The position numbers were made by a program, and so were the translations under genes. A stretch of DNA of 9,201 nt from positions 1 through 9,201 of the forward strand of contig JAJNQF010000186.1 of NCBI GenBank assembly GCA_021154945.1. The letters run 5' to 3'. The DNA is from Sphingomonas sp. (GTDB lineage: Bacteria; Pseudomonadota; Alphaproteobacteria; Sphingomonadales; Sphingomonadaceae). The notes beneath the pieces were generated by a model that was given only the letters and a program-made list of their open reading frames with translations, ran no database searches and was not told where the DNA came from. This document shows positions 1 through 6,335 of the stretch, piece after piece; the stretch's first letter is position 1, and each line of letters opens with the position of its first letter.

Positions 1-714
1 GAAGCCGCGGACGGTGCCGAGGCGATCGTGACGATGCTCCCCGCCGGCAAGCATGTCGCCGAGGTATACGACACGCTGTTCGGCGTTGCGTCGCCGTCCG
101 CGATCCTGATCGACTGCTCGACGATCGACGTCGCCACCGCCAAGCAGGTCGCCGAAGCCGCGCAGGCCAAGGGACTTGTCGCGGTGGATGCGCCGGTGTC
201 GGGTGGCATCGGCGCGGCCAATGCGGGCACGCTCACCTTCATGGTCGGTGGTTCGGCCGAGGCGTTCGACCGGGCACAGGCGATCCTCGCGGACATGGGC
301 AAGGCCGTCATCCATGCAGGGGCGAACGGCGCAGGGCAGGCGGCGAAGATCTGCAACAACATGATCCTCGGCGCGACGATGATCGCGACCTGCGAGGCGT
401 TCGTGCTGGCGGAGAAGCTGGGGCTCGATGCGCAGGCGTTCTACAACATCGCGAGCGTGTCGTCGGGCCAGAGCTGGTCGATGACCACCTATGCGCCGCT
501 GCCGGGGATCGGTCCCGATACGCCTGCCGATCACGACTATCAGGGCGGCTTCGCGGCGGCGCTGATGTTGAAGGACCTGCGGCTCGCGATGGCGGCGGCG
601 AAGGATGTCGGCGCGGATACGCCGATGGGCGCGAAGGCCGCCGAGCGCTACGAGGCGTTTGCCGGCGAAGGGCAGGGAAGCCTCGACTTCTCGGCGATCA
701 TCCGCACGCTTTGA
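1..714 (+). CDS. mmsB: 3-hydroxyisobutyrate dehydrogenase, 5' end outside the window
   Basis: Oxidises 3-hydroxyisobutyrate to methylmalonate semialdehyde with NAD+ in valine catabolism. The reading frame is open from base 1, so the gene starts upstream; 237 residues plus TGA are visible. The family is usually about 295 residues, so some 55-60 N-terminal residues are missing, including the expected Gly-rich NAD-binding loop. Visible motifs are the substrate-binding DAPVSGG, the GTLTFMVGG stretch, and GQAAKICNNM with the catalytic Lys at codon 346-348. The all-helical C-terminal domain then runs to the typical ending DFSAIIRTL. It is the only + strand gene and converges on the MAPEG gene with 24 bases between the stops. 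Other beta-hydroxyacid dehydrogenases (tartronate semialdehyde reductase, glyoxylate reductase) share the fold, but the motif wording favours MmsB. Confidence 0.88.
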   Translation, partial: EAADGAEAIVTMLPAGKHVAEVYDTLFGVASPSAILIDCSTIDVATAKQVAEAAQAKGLVAVDAPVSGGIGAANAGTLTFMVGGSAEAFDRAQAILADMGKAVIHAGANGAGQAAKICNNMILGATMIATCEAFVLAEKLGLDAQAFYNIASVSSGQSWSMTTYAPLPGIGPDTPADHDYQGGFAAALMLKDLRLAMAAAKDVGADTPMGAKAAERYEAFAGEGQGSLDFSAIIRTL

Positions 715-738
715 GACAAGCCGGGGCGAGGCTGACCC

Positions 739-1134
739 TCAGAGGAAGCGGATCAGCATCAGCAGCAGGCCGAGGATCGACACCATCCAGCACAGGCTGC
801 GAATATATTTGATTCCGAACAGGTACAGCGGGATGTAGGCGATCCGCGCGCCGAACCAGAGCCACGCACCGATCGCACCGATGCCGCCGGTGCGATCGGT
901 GACGGTCAGCCCCAGCGCGAGCGCGACGAAGACCGGGTAGGTCTCCTGGAAATTCTTCAGCGCGCGCTCGGCGCGGCCTGCCATCTCGCCGAGCGGCTTC
1001 TGCTCGCCGTCGCGCGGCCCGGCATTCCAGTCTAGCCCGCGGTCGTGCGTCGCGGTCTGGCCCTGGATCATCACATAGGCGAATAGCAGGACCGTCGACC
1101 AGCCGAGCAGCAGCAATTCGGTAGGCAGCGTCAT
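739..1134 (-). CDS. MAPEG family membrane protein
   Basis: A 131-residue integral membrane protein of the MAPEG superfamily (membrane-associated proteins in eicosanoid and glutathione metabolism). There are about four hydrophobic segments, near residues 5-25, 63-80, 84-105 and 112-131. The family-like stretch RAERALKNFQETYPVF (54-69) leads into the second membrane helix, and ARIAYIPLYLFGIKYIRS (96-113) leads into the last. Characterised relatives are glutathione transferases or peroxidases; bacterial members of this short type are mostly uncharacterised, so no substrate is assigned. The start is well supported by GGAG seven bases before ATG. The gene lies 51 bases downstream of the 72-codon gene on the same strand and probably shares its transcript. 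Confidence 0.85.
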   Translation of the reverse strand: MTLPTELLLLGWSTVLLFAYVMIQGQTATHDRGLDWNAGPRDGEQKPLGEMAGRAERALKNFQETYPVFVALALGLTVTDRTGGIGAIGAWLWFGARIAYIPLYLFGIKYIRSLCWMVSILGLLLMLIRFL

Positions 1135-1151
1135 GATCGATCTCCGCAGGG

Positions 1152-1176
1152 GCCAGCGGATCTCGCCAGCGGATCT
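1152..1176. repeat. 12-bp tandem direct repeat in the gap before the MAPEG gene
   Basis: GCCAGCGGATCT occurs at 1152-1163 and again at 1165-1176, a perfect 12-bp direct repeat with one base between copies. It fills half of the 51-base gap between the stop of the 72-codon gene and the MAPEG start, just upstream (in - strand terms) of the MAPEG ribosome binding site. A small slippage duplication is the simplest explanation. Confidence 0.7.
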
Positions 1177-1185
1177 TGAACGCCG

Positions 1186-1404
1186 CTATGCCAGCGAGGT
1201 TGCGCTGGGTTGGACGGGATTGGCAAGCTGGCGTGCATCGCGGGCGCGGTGGAACGCGCGGTCGGCATCGTCGATCGCACAGAGCAGGCTGCCGAAGCAC
1301 GGCACCTCGTCGATCGGATAGACCCGCGACAGGTCGTGGCCGAGCGCGAAAACGTCGCGCTGCGTGAGCAACCCGATCGCGACGATGCGGTCTTGATCAG
1401 GCAT
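1186..1404 (-). CDS. small conserved-looking hypothetical protein, 72 aa
   Basis: A soluble 72-residue protein with no signal peptide or membrane segment. It begins MPDQDRIVAIGLLTQRDV and contains a central VDxVPxF-like piece (YPIDEVPCFGSLLCAIDDAD), rich in acidic residues and Leu. I recall similar short unnamed proteins in sphingomonads, with LLTQRD followed by an LLxAIDEAD helix, but cannot name a domain or function. Support for a real gene is GGAG eight bases before the ATG, an upstream gap with promoter- and operator-like sequence, and a same-strand MAPEG gene 51 bases downstream. The opposite-strand open frames here look like shadows. Confidence 0.6.
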   Translation of the reverse strand: MPDQDRIVAIGLLTQRDVFALGHDLSRVYPIDEVPCFGSLLCAIDDADRAFHRARDARQLANPVQPSATSLA

Positions 1405-1420
1405 ATGTCAGGCTCCAGTG

Positions 1421-1439
1421 GTGTAACACACGTTAACAC
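1421..1439. promoter_or_regulatory. operator-like imperfect inverted repeat upstream of the 72-aa gene
   Basis: The 19-base stretch GTGTAACACACGTTAACAC has GTGT/ACAC ends and a TAAC-N4-GTTA core, in an AT-richer 85-base gap in otherwise very GC-rich DNA. On the - strand it lies 17 bases before the start codon. A weak promoter-like pair lies further upstream, TTGGCC then 17 bases then TGATAC, which would place the repeat just after the transcription start. That is the usual place for a repressor site of the TetR type. No regulator gene is in the window, so this is a candidate only. Confidence 0.3.
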
Positions 1440-1489
1440 GTCTGAGCTGCTATGTATCAGTAATATCGGATAAAGAGGCCAAGCGAGCC

Positions 1490-2863
1490 TTAGCCGAGGC
1501 CAAGTCGTTCGCGCGCCTGCCACCGGGCGATCATCAGCACCGAAACCACTGCCAGTCCGGCTGCCAGCCCTGTCCAGATGCCGACCCCGCCCCAGTCGCG
1601 CCCGAACGCGAGCCATGCGCCGACACCGATGCCGATCCCCCAATAGCCGATAGCGGCGAAGATCATCGGCACCTTGGTATCGCCCAGCCCGCGCAACATG
1701 CCCGCGCCGATCACCTGCGCGCCGTCGACCACCTGGAACACCGCGGCGACCGCGAGCAGCGAGATCGCCAGCGCGACGACCGGCGCATTGGCGGGTGCAT
1801 CGACGTCGAGGATGATGCCGATCAGCAGTTGCGGGGCGAGCACGAGCAAAGCCGCCGTCAGCACCATGAATCCTTCGCCGATCGCGAACGCGGCCCAGCC
1901 TGCGCGTCCTATGCCGGCACGGTCGCCGCGTCCGGAGGCGAGCCCGACGCGGACGGTTGCGGCCTGGGCGATGCCGAGCGGGACCATGAAGGTGACGCTG
2001 GCGATCTGGATCGCGATCGCATGGGCTGCGAGTGGCACCGTGCCGAGCAATCCCATCAGGAAGACGGCGGCGATGAATACGGTGGATTCGAACCCGAGCG
2101 TGATCGCGATCGGCAGGCCGAGCGTCCAGACCGCGCGGTATCGCGGCCAGTCGGCGCGCCAGAACCGGCCGAGCAGGCGATAGCGGCGGAACGGCCTTGC
2201 GTAGACGACGACGGCGGCCATCGCGACGAAGCTGAGGCCGTTGGCGATGCTGCTCGCCATCCCCGAGCCGAGCAAGCCGAGCGCGGGGAGGCCCGCGTGG
2301 CCGAAGATGAGCAGCCAGTTGAGCGCGGTGTTGACCACCAGCAGCCCGACCATCACCACCAGCGACCAACCCGGCCGCTCGAGCGCGGCGACGAACGCGC
2401 GCAGGACGAGGAACGCGAGGCTCGGCAGCATCCCCCACATCACCGCGCGCACGAACCGCGCCGCGTCGTGCGCGAGCAGCGGATCCTGATCGAGCAGGTG
2501 CACGAGGATCGCCTCGGCATTCCAGAGAATGATCCAGGACGGGAGGCAGAGCGTGGCCGCGACCCAGATCGTCTGCCGCACGGTCCGCCGGATATCGCGC
2601 ACCGCATGCGGCCGCGCACCCCGCTCGCGCGCGATCATCGGGACCGCGGCGGTGGTGAGGCCCATGCCGAAGACGAGGAACACGAGGTAGAGGTTCAGCC
2701 CCAGCGTCGCCGCCGCCAGCGTGTCGGGGCCGAGCCGCCCGAGCATCGCCACGTCGGTCGCGCCGACCAGCGCCTGCGCGAGATTCGTCGCGACCAGCGG
2801 CCAGGCGAGTTTCAGCGTGGCCGCGAATTCGGTGCGCCAGGGGCGGGGCGGGGTGGACGTCAT
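1490..2863 (-). CDS. MATE family multidrug efflux transporter (NorM-like)
   Basis: A 457-residue inner-membrane cation/drug antiporter of the MATE family. The length is normal for the family, and there are about twelve hydrophobic segments arranged as two repeated six-helix halves. The N-terminal half opens with the diagnostic helix AWPLVATNLAQALVGATDVA (about 19-38), followed by GTLAAATLG-like small-residue packing and the cytoplasmic Arg-rich loop RERGARPHAVRDIRRTVRQ. The second half begins near residue 235 (WTLGLPIAITLGFES). Family members export cationic drugs and dyes in exchange for Na+ or H+; the substrate cannot be read from sequence. The ATG has only a poor Shine-Dalgarno match, but the protein start aligns well with the family. 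Its own promoter, if any, would lie in or near the upstream repeat region. Confidence 0.92.
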   Translation of the reverse strand: MTSTPPRPWRTEFAATLKLAWPLVATNLAQALVGATDVAMLGRLGPDTLAAATLGLNLYLVFLVFGMGLTTAAVPMIARERGARPHAVRDIRRTVRQTIWVAATLCLPSWIILWNAEAILVHLLDQDPLLAHDAARFVRAVMWGMLPSLAFLVLRAFVAALERPGWSLVVMVGLLVVNTALNWLLIFGHAGLPALGLLGSGMASSIANGLSFVAMAAVVVYARPFRRYRLLGRFWRADWPRYRAVWTLGLPIAITLGFESTVFIAAVFLMGLLGTVPLAAHAIAIQIASVTFMVPLGIAQAATVRVGLASGRGDRAGIGRAGWAAFAIGEGFMVLTAALLVLAPQLLIGIILDVDAPANAPVVALAISLLAVAAVFQVVDGAQVIGAGMLRGLGDTKVPMIFAAIGYWGIGIGVGAWLAFGRDWGGVGIWTGLAAGLAVVSVLMIARWQARERLGLG

Positions 2864-2911
2864 GCGCTGGCTTTAGCCGGGTTCACGAGCAAGTCGATTA
2901 TTCCTGCTTAC

Positions 2912-3023
2912 CCTCCCCTGTCTGGGGAGGTGTCGCCGCAGGCGACGGAGGGGTGACCCGCTATCGAAAGGGGCGATACCCCTCCGTCTGGCAAGAGCCA
3001 GCCACCCCCCCTGCCAGGGGAGG
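2912..3023. repeat. inverted pair of GC-rich double-hairpin repeats
   Basis: Unit A (2912-2954) and unit B (2978-3023, reversed) are diverged copies of one element. Each, read outside-in, has a first hairpin starting CCTCCCCTG, then a GGTG linker, a second hairpin, and the end GACGGAGGGGT. Unit A pairs CCTCCCC (2912-2918) with GGGGAGG (2924-2930) and GTCGCC (2932-2937) with GGCGAC (2941-2946). Unit B's second hairpin is CTGGC (2988-2992) with GCCAG (2997-3001) around AAGA. The inner ends form an 11-bp perfect stem, 2944-2954 with 2978-2988, and the loop holds another small stem, TATCG/CGATA. I recall similar GC-rich repeats being common in Sphingomonas genomes. Confidence 0.75.
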
Positions 3024-3077
3024 ATTGATGTGGCGTGAGCCGCCGAGGCAACGCACCGGGACGTCGCGCGACGGTTT

Positions 3078-3111
3078 CGCAACCATCCCGTGATTCCGCA
3101 ACCATCCCGTG
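3078..3111. repeat. two direct copies of CGCAACCATCCCGTG
   Basis: The 15-mer CGCAACCATCCCGTG occurs at 3078-3092 and 3097-3111, a 19-base period. A third degenerate copy (TTCCAGCCACTCCGTC, 3115-3130) runs directly into the REP-like element at 3127. Confidence 0.7.
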
Positions 3112-3126
3112 TTTTTCCAGCCACTC

Positions 3127-3207
3127 CGTCATCCTGACGAAAGTCAGGACCCAGAGCCACACAAGACACCGCTGTTACTCTGGGTCCTGACTTTCGTCAG
3201 GATGACG
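3127..3207. repeat. REP-like inverted pair, 30-bp perfect arms
   Basis: The arms 3127-3156 and 3178-3207 are exact reverse complements over 30 bases, separated by 21 bases. Each arm also folds on itself: the left arm has head CGTCA, then TCCTGAC-GAAA-GTCAGGA (3132-3149), a 7-bp stem closed by a GAAA loop. The element therefore has two states, one long hairpin or two small ones, as in REP/BIME elements mobilised by RAYT-type transposases. It lies downstream of the esterase stop and upstream of the MATE gene, where it could also act on mRNA ends. The same architecture recurs at 7556-7640. Confidence 0.85.
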
Positions 3208-3250
3208 ATGGGGTGTTTGGCGCGCACTCAACTCCCCACCCTCCGGCATC

Positions 3251-4369
3251 CTACCGCATCAATCCGGCAGCGCGGAGGGCGTTTTCGATCGTCGCCTGGA
3301 TCCCCGTAGGCGCCTCGGCGCGAGGCTTCGACGCAGGCTTCGACGAGACCGGGATCGCGATCTTCGCGACGCGTTCGACCGGCGCCGGCTTGGCCGCAGT
3401 CTCCGCCTTCGCCGCCGGAACCAGCCCCCAGGACTTGGCAATAACTGCCGTACTAGAAATCCCGACGTCCAGCATGAACGGCCCAGCGGCGCCCAGTCGC
3501 TCGCCTCGCAACGGGTCGATCGGCGTCCCATGGCCCATGCCCGGCACGGTCCAGTCCTCGACGACGTCACGTCCCTCGGCATCCGACCAGATTCGGTGGA
3601 CCGCGGTGCCGACCCGCTCCGTGCGTACCGCGGTCGCGTCGACGCCGTGGATGCCGCGCCATTGCCGCGCGATCGTGTCCGCATTCGCCACGCTGACCGT
3701 CGCGTCGGCGCCGCCGTGCCAGATCGCCAGCGTCGGCCAGCGCCCGTCATGCCCGCGCGAGCCGCTGCGGACCGCGTCGGCCAGCGCGACGTCGCTGGTG
3801 TCGCCATGCCCGCGCATCCGATCGAGCGCCTGCGATACGCCAGTCGCGGTGCCGTAAGCCAGCCCGCCGATCACCGCGCCGCCCGCGAACAGGTCCGGCC
3901 GCGTGGCCAGCATCGCCACCGTCATCGCGCCGCCCGCCGACAAGCCGGTGACGTACACGCGGCTGCGGTCGAGGCCGTGGCGGGCGATCATCGTCTCGGT
4001 CATCTGCGCGATCGATTCCGCCTCGCCGCCAGCCTGCGCGGTGTCCTCCGACGCGAACCAGTTGAAGCAGAGGTTGGGATTGTTCGCGCGGGTCTGCTCG
4101 GGAAACAGCAGCGCGAAGCCGGCACGGTCCGCGAGCTTCGACCAGCCCGACCCGTGGTCATAGCCTGCCGCGGTCTGCGTGCAGCCGTGCAGGACGACGA
4201 CCAAAGCCGCGCCCGCTGGCAGGTTCTTGGGCACGTAGCTGTGCCCAAGCAGCGCGCCGGGGTTAGTCCCGAACTCGATCAGCGGCGTCAGGCGGCTCGG
4301 CGCGATGTCGCGCGGCGTCGGTGCCCCGGCACGCGCCATGCGGGCGATGGTATCGGCGATGTTTCTCAC
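3251..4369 (-). CDS. PHB depolymerase-family alpha/beta hydrolase (esterase)
   Basis: A 372-residue serine hydrolase of the esterase-PHB type (polyhydroxybutyrate depolymerase or feruloyl-esterase-like). Motifs in order are the oxyanion segment HGCTQ (61-65), the lipase box GLSAGG with nucleophile Ser144, HGGAD with probable acid Asp222, and GMGHGTP with catalytic His280. The C-terminal part, after about 316, is a low-complexity Ala/Pro/Lys linker ending in a short helix, GIQATIENALRAAGLMR. No signal peptide is visible; the N-terminus is the amphipathic MRNIADTIARMARAG. Action on exported polymer is therefore not shown, and an intracellular or cell-associated esterase is possible. The start is GTG, with AAAGG ten bases upstream; the internal ATG at residue 11 has no ribosome binding site. 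No PHB synthase or phasin gene is nearby. Confidence 0.85.
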   Translation of the reverse strand: MRNIADTIARMARAGAPTPRDIAPSRLTPLIEFGTNPGALLGHSYVPKNLPAGAALVVVLHGCTQTAAGYDHGSGWSKLADRAGFALLFPEQTRANNPNLCFNWFASEDTAQAGGEAESIAQMTETMIARHGLDRSRVYVTGLSAGGAMTVAMLATRPDLFAGGAVIGGLAYGTATGVSQALDRMRGHGDTSDVALADAVRSGSRGHDGRWPTLAIWHGGADATVSVANADTIARQWRGIHGVDATAVRTERVGTAVHRIWSDAEGRDVVEDWTVPGMGHGTPIDPLRGERLGAAGPFMLDVGISSTAVIAKSWGLVPAAKAETAAKPAPVERVAKIAIPVSSKPASKPRAEAPTGIQATIENALRAAGLMR

Positions 4370-4391
4370 GTGAATCGAGCCTTTCGTCGCA

Positions 4392-4419
4392 AGCGTACTC
4401 AGCCGCGATCCTATCTCAA
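4392..4419 (-). promoter_or_regulatory. candidate promoter for the esterase gene
   Basis: Read on the - strand there is TTGAGA (4414-4419), 16 bases, then TACGCT (4392-4397). The predicted transcript would start about 15 bases before the GTG and include the AAAGG. This is sequence resemblance only, in the 98-base gap after bioA. Confidence 0.3.
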
Positions 4420-4439
4420 CGTCGCACCTACATCATTTG

Positions 4440-4456
4440 TTGCTGCAGTGCAGCAA
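4440..4456. repeat. 17-base near-perfect palindrome just after bioA
   Basis: TTGCTGCA-G-TGCAGCAA is an 8-bp perfect inverted repeat around one base, beginning 12 bases past the bioA stop. There is no following T-run on the - strand, so it is a poor intrinsic terminator. It could be a protein site upstream of the esterase promoter or a transcript-end stabiliser. Confidence 0.5.
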
Positions 4457-4467
4457 GAACGTCAGCC

Positions 4468-5721
4468 TCAGTGTCGGATCTCATCGCACGCTTCGCCGAT
4501 CGCAGCGTAGATCCGATCGAGATCGGCGTCGTCGATGCAGTAGGGCGGCATGATGTAGACGGTGTTGCCCAGCGGGCGGAGCAACAGGTCGCGGTCGCGG
4601 AAGAAGGCGAGCAGGCGCGGCCCGATCTGCGAGAGATAGCCGTCCTCGCCGCGGAGCTCGACCGCGGTGATGGTGCCGATCTGGCGCGCATTGGCGATGC
4701 GGGGATGCCGGGCAAGCGCCTCCAGCCTTGATGCCTGGCGTGCGGCGAGATCGGCGATCCGATCGCGCACCGGTTCGTCGCGCCAGATCGCGAGGTTCGC
4801 ATTGGCGGCGGCGCAGGCGATCGGGTTGGCGGTATAGCTCGAGGAGTGGAAGAACATCCGCGCGCGGTCGGTGCCGTAATGCGCCTGGTAGATCGCCTCG
4901 GTCGCCATCGTCGCTGCGAGCGGGACCGCGCCGCCGGTGAGCCCCTTCGACAGGCACAGGATGTCGGGCACCACGCCCGCCTGTTCGCAGGCGAGCAAGG
5001 TGCCGGTGCGGCCCCAGCCGGTCATCACCTCGTCGGCGATGAACAGGACGTCGTAGCGGGCGCAAATGCGGCGCATCTCGGCGAGGATGTGCGCGGGATA
5101 GATGTGCATCCCGCCCGCGCCGAGCAGCAGCGGCTCGACGATGAACGCGGCGGGGTGTGCGGCGCAGGCCCTCTCCAGCGCGTCGAGTGTAACCTGTTCT
5201 TGGCCGGCGACGGGGAAGGGAATCGTGCCGACGTCGAACAGCAGCGGTGAATAGGCGCGGTTGTAGACGCCGCGCGCACCGACCGACATCGCGCCGATCG
5301 TATCGCCGTGATAGCCGTGCTCCATCACCAGGATGCGATGGCGGTCCTCACCGCGATCGAGCCAATAGCCGAGCGCCATCTTCAGCGCGCACTCGACGCT
5401 GGTAGAGCCTGAGTCCGAGAAGAAGACTCGCGTAAGGTCCGGCGGCATGATCGCGATCAGGCCGCGCGCAAGGTCTTCGGCGGGTTGGTGCGTCCAGCCG
5501 GCGAAGATGATCTGGTCGAGCTTGCCAGCCTGTTCTGCGATCGCCGCCATGATCCTGGGGTTGGCGTGGCCATGCGTGGTGACCCACCAGGACGAGATCG
5601 CATCGACGATCCGCCGGCCGTCCGAGGTGTACAGTGCCGCGCCGTCGGCATGCGTGACGAGGGGAATTGGCTCGCGCAGGCCGTGCTGCGTGAAGGGATG
5701 CCAGACGGGCGAGTCGGTCAC
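4468..5721 (-). CDS. bioA: adenosylmethionine--8-amino-7-oxononanoate aminotransferase
   Basis: A cytosolic PLP enzyme that transfers the amino group of S-adenosylmethionine to KAPA, giving DAPA, the second conserved step of biotin ring assembly. The 417-residue length is close to the usual 420-430. Motifs are SSWWVTTHGHANP (43-55) in the substrate pocket, DSGSTSVE (103-110) for phosphate binding, HGYHGDT, DEVMTGWGRTG with PLP-ring Asp230, and LSKGLTGG with Schiff-base Lys259. HSSSYTANPIACAAA follows, where E. coli BioA has a similar NPLACA segment. The start is GTG, backed by GGAG eight bases upstream. Its first base pairs overlap the bioD stop (GTGA), so translation is probably coupled. It is the last gene of the bioF-bioD-bioA operon. 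Confidence 0.95.
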   Translation of the reverse strand: MTDSPVWHPFTQHGLREPIPLVTHADGAALYTSDGRRIVDAISSWWVTTHGHANPRIMAAIAEQAGKLDQIIFAGWTHQPAEDLARGLIAIMPPDLTRVFFSDSGSTSVECALKMALGYWLDRGEDRHRILVMEHGYHGDTIGAMSVGARGVYNRAYSPLLFDVGTIPFPVAGQEQVTLDALERACAAHPAAFIVEPLLLGAGGMHIYPAHILAEMRRICARYDVLFIADEVMTGWGRTGTLLACEQAGVVPDILCLSKGLTGGAVPLAATMATEAIYQAHYGTDRARMFFHSSSYTANPIACAAANANLAIWRDEPVRDRIADLAARQASRLEALARHPRIANARQIGTITAVELRGEDGYLSQIGPRLLAFFRDRDLLLRPLGNTVYIMPPYCIDDADLDRIYAAIGEACDEIRH

Positions 5722-6335
5722 CGGAACGGCTCCAGGTCGAAGTTCGCGGCGAACGCCTCGGCCAGCGTGGCGGCGTTGAGCGAATCGAGGCGAGGCAGGC
5801 GACCGAGCCTTCGGACCTTGCCGAGTGCGGTGATGGTCGCCTCGCTATCCTCGACCGCGTCGCCGACGAAGGCGATGCCGAGGATCGGTACGCCGCGGCT
5901 GCGCAACGCCTCGATCGACAACAGGCTGTGGTTGATCGTGCCGAGCCCGGTGCGCGCGACGAGCACGACCGGCTTGCCCCACCGTGCGAACAGGTTGGCG
6001 AAGATCAGGTCGCGCGTGACCGGCACCATCACGCCGCCCGCGCCTTCGACCACCAATGGGCCCTCGACTTGGGGCAGCGCGAGCCGGTCGGGATCGATCG
6101 TCACCCCATCAATTTCGGCGGCGAGATGCGGCGAGCACGGCGTGGTCAGCCGATACGCTTCGGGCAGGACGTGGTCTGCAGGAACACCCAGGGTCACGAC
6201 CGAAGCCGCATCGCTGCCGTCCGCGAGTCCGGCCTGCACCGGCTTCCAGTAGCGCGCGCCGAGCGCCGCGGTCAGGCCCGCGGCGAACACGGTCTTGCCG
6301 ATATCGGTGTCCGTTCCGGTGACCACGATCGTCAT
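5718..6335 (-). CDS. bioD: dethiobiotin synthetase
   Basis: An ATP-dependent carboxylase that closes the ureido ring of DAPA to form dethiobiotin, in the cytosol. It is 205 residues, slightly short of E. coli BioD (about 225). The N-terminal P-loop is GTDTDIGKT (7-15, Lys14), followed by the YWKPVQAG substrate segment (Lys31), SPHLAAE (68-74) and VEGAGGVMVPV (96-106), the usual order. I take the ATG at 6335: AGAGG lies seven bases before it and it overlaps the bioF stop as ATGA. The frame stays open for about 150 codons upstream, but that portion only mirrors bioF. The stop overlaps the GTG of bioA. Confidence 0.95.
   Translation of the reverse strand: MTIVVTGTDTDIGKTVFAAGLTAALGARYWKPVQAGLADGSDAASVVTLGVPADHVLPEAYRLTTPCSPHLAAEIDGVTIDPDRLALPQVEGPLVVEGAGGVMVPVTRDLIFANLFARWGKPVVLVARTGLGTINHSLLSIEALRSRGVPILGIAFVGDAVEDSEATITALGKVRRLGRLPRLDSLNAATLAEAFAANFDLEPFR

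Larger units (their letters stand above)
2864..3250. other. 387-bp gene-free, repeat-rich spacer
   Basis: The spacer between the esterase stop and the MATE start carries no convincing gene. From left to right it holds an inverted pair of GC-rich double-hairpin units (2912-3023), a 12-base perfect palindrome CGTCGCGCGACG (3062-3073), two direct copies of a 15-mer (3078-3111) and a REP-like inverted pair (3127-3207). Short open frames on both strands run through the repeats and have no ribosome binding sites or recognisable proteins. Confidence 0.75.

Noticed and set aside
1131..2438. Long - strand open frame of 435 codons overlapping the MATE gene
   Set aside because: It is Arg/Ala-rich and low in hydrophobic structure, a frame-shifted shadow of the MATE gene in GC-rich DNA. 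The MATE frame gives a coherent 12-helix protein.
1829..2956. 375-codon + strand open frame antisense to MATE
   Set aside because: The product is extremely rich in Arg, Glu, Asp and His with no recognisable domain, typical of the antisense of a high-GC membrane protein. It also ends in repeats.
3127..3207. Insertion sequence ends
   Set aside because: The inverted arms are only 21 bases apart with no transposase between them, so this is a REP/MITE-like element, not a complete IS.
3530..4510. 326-codon + strand open frame antisense to the esterase
   Set aside because: Arg/Ala-rich with no motifs; the opposite strand has an intact serine hydrolase.
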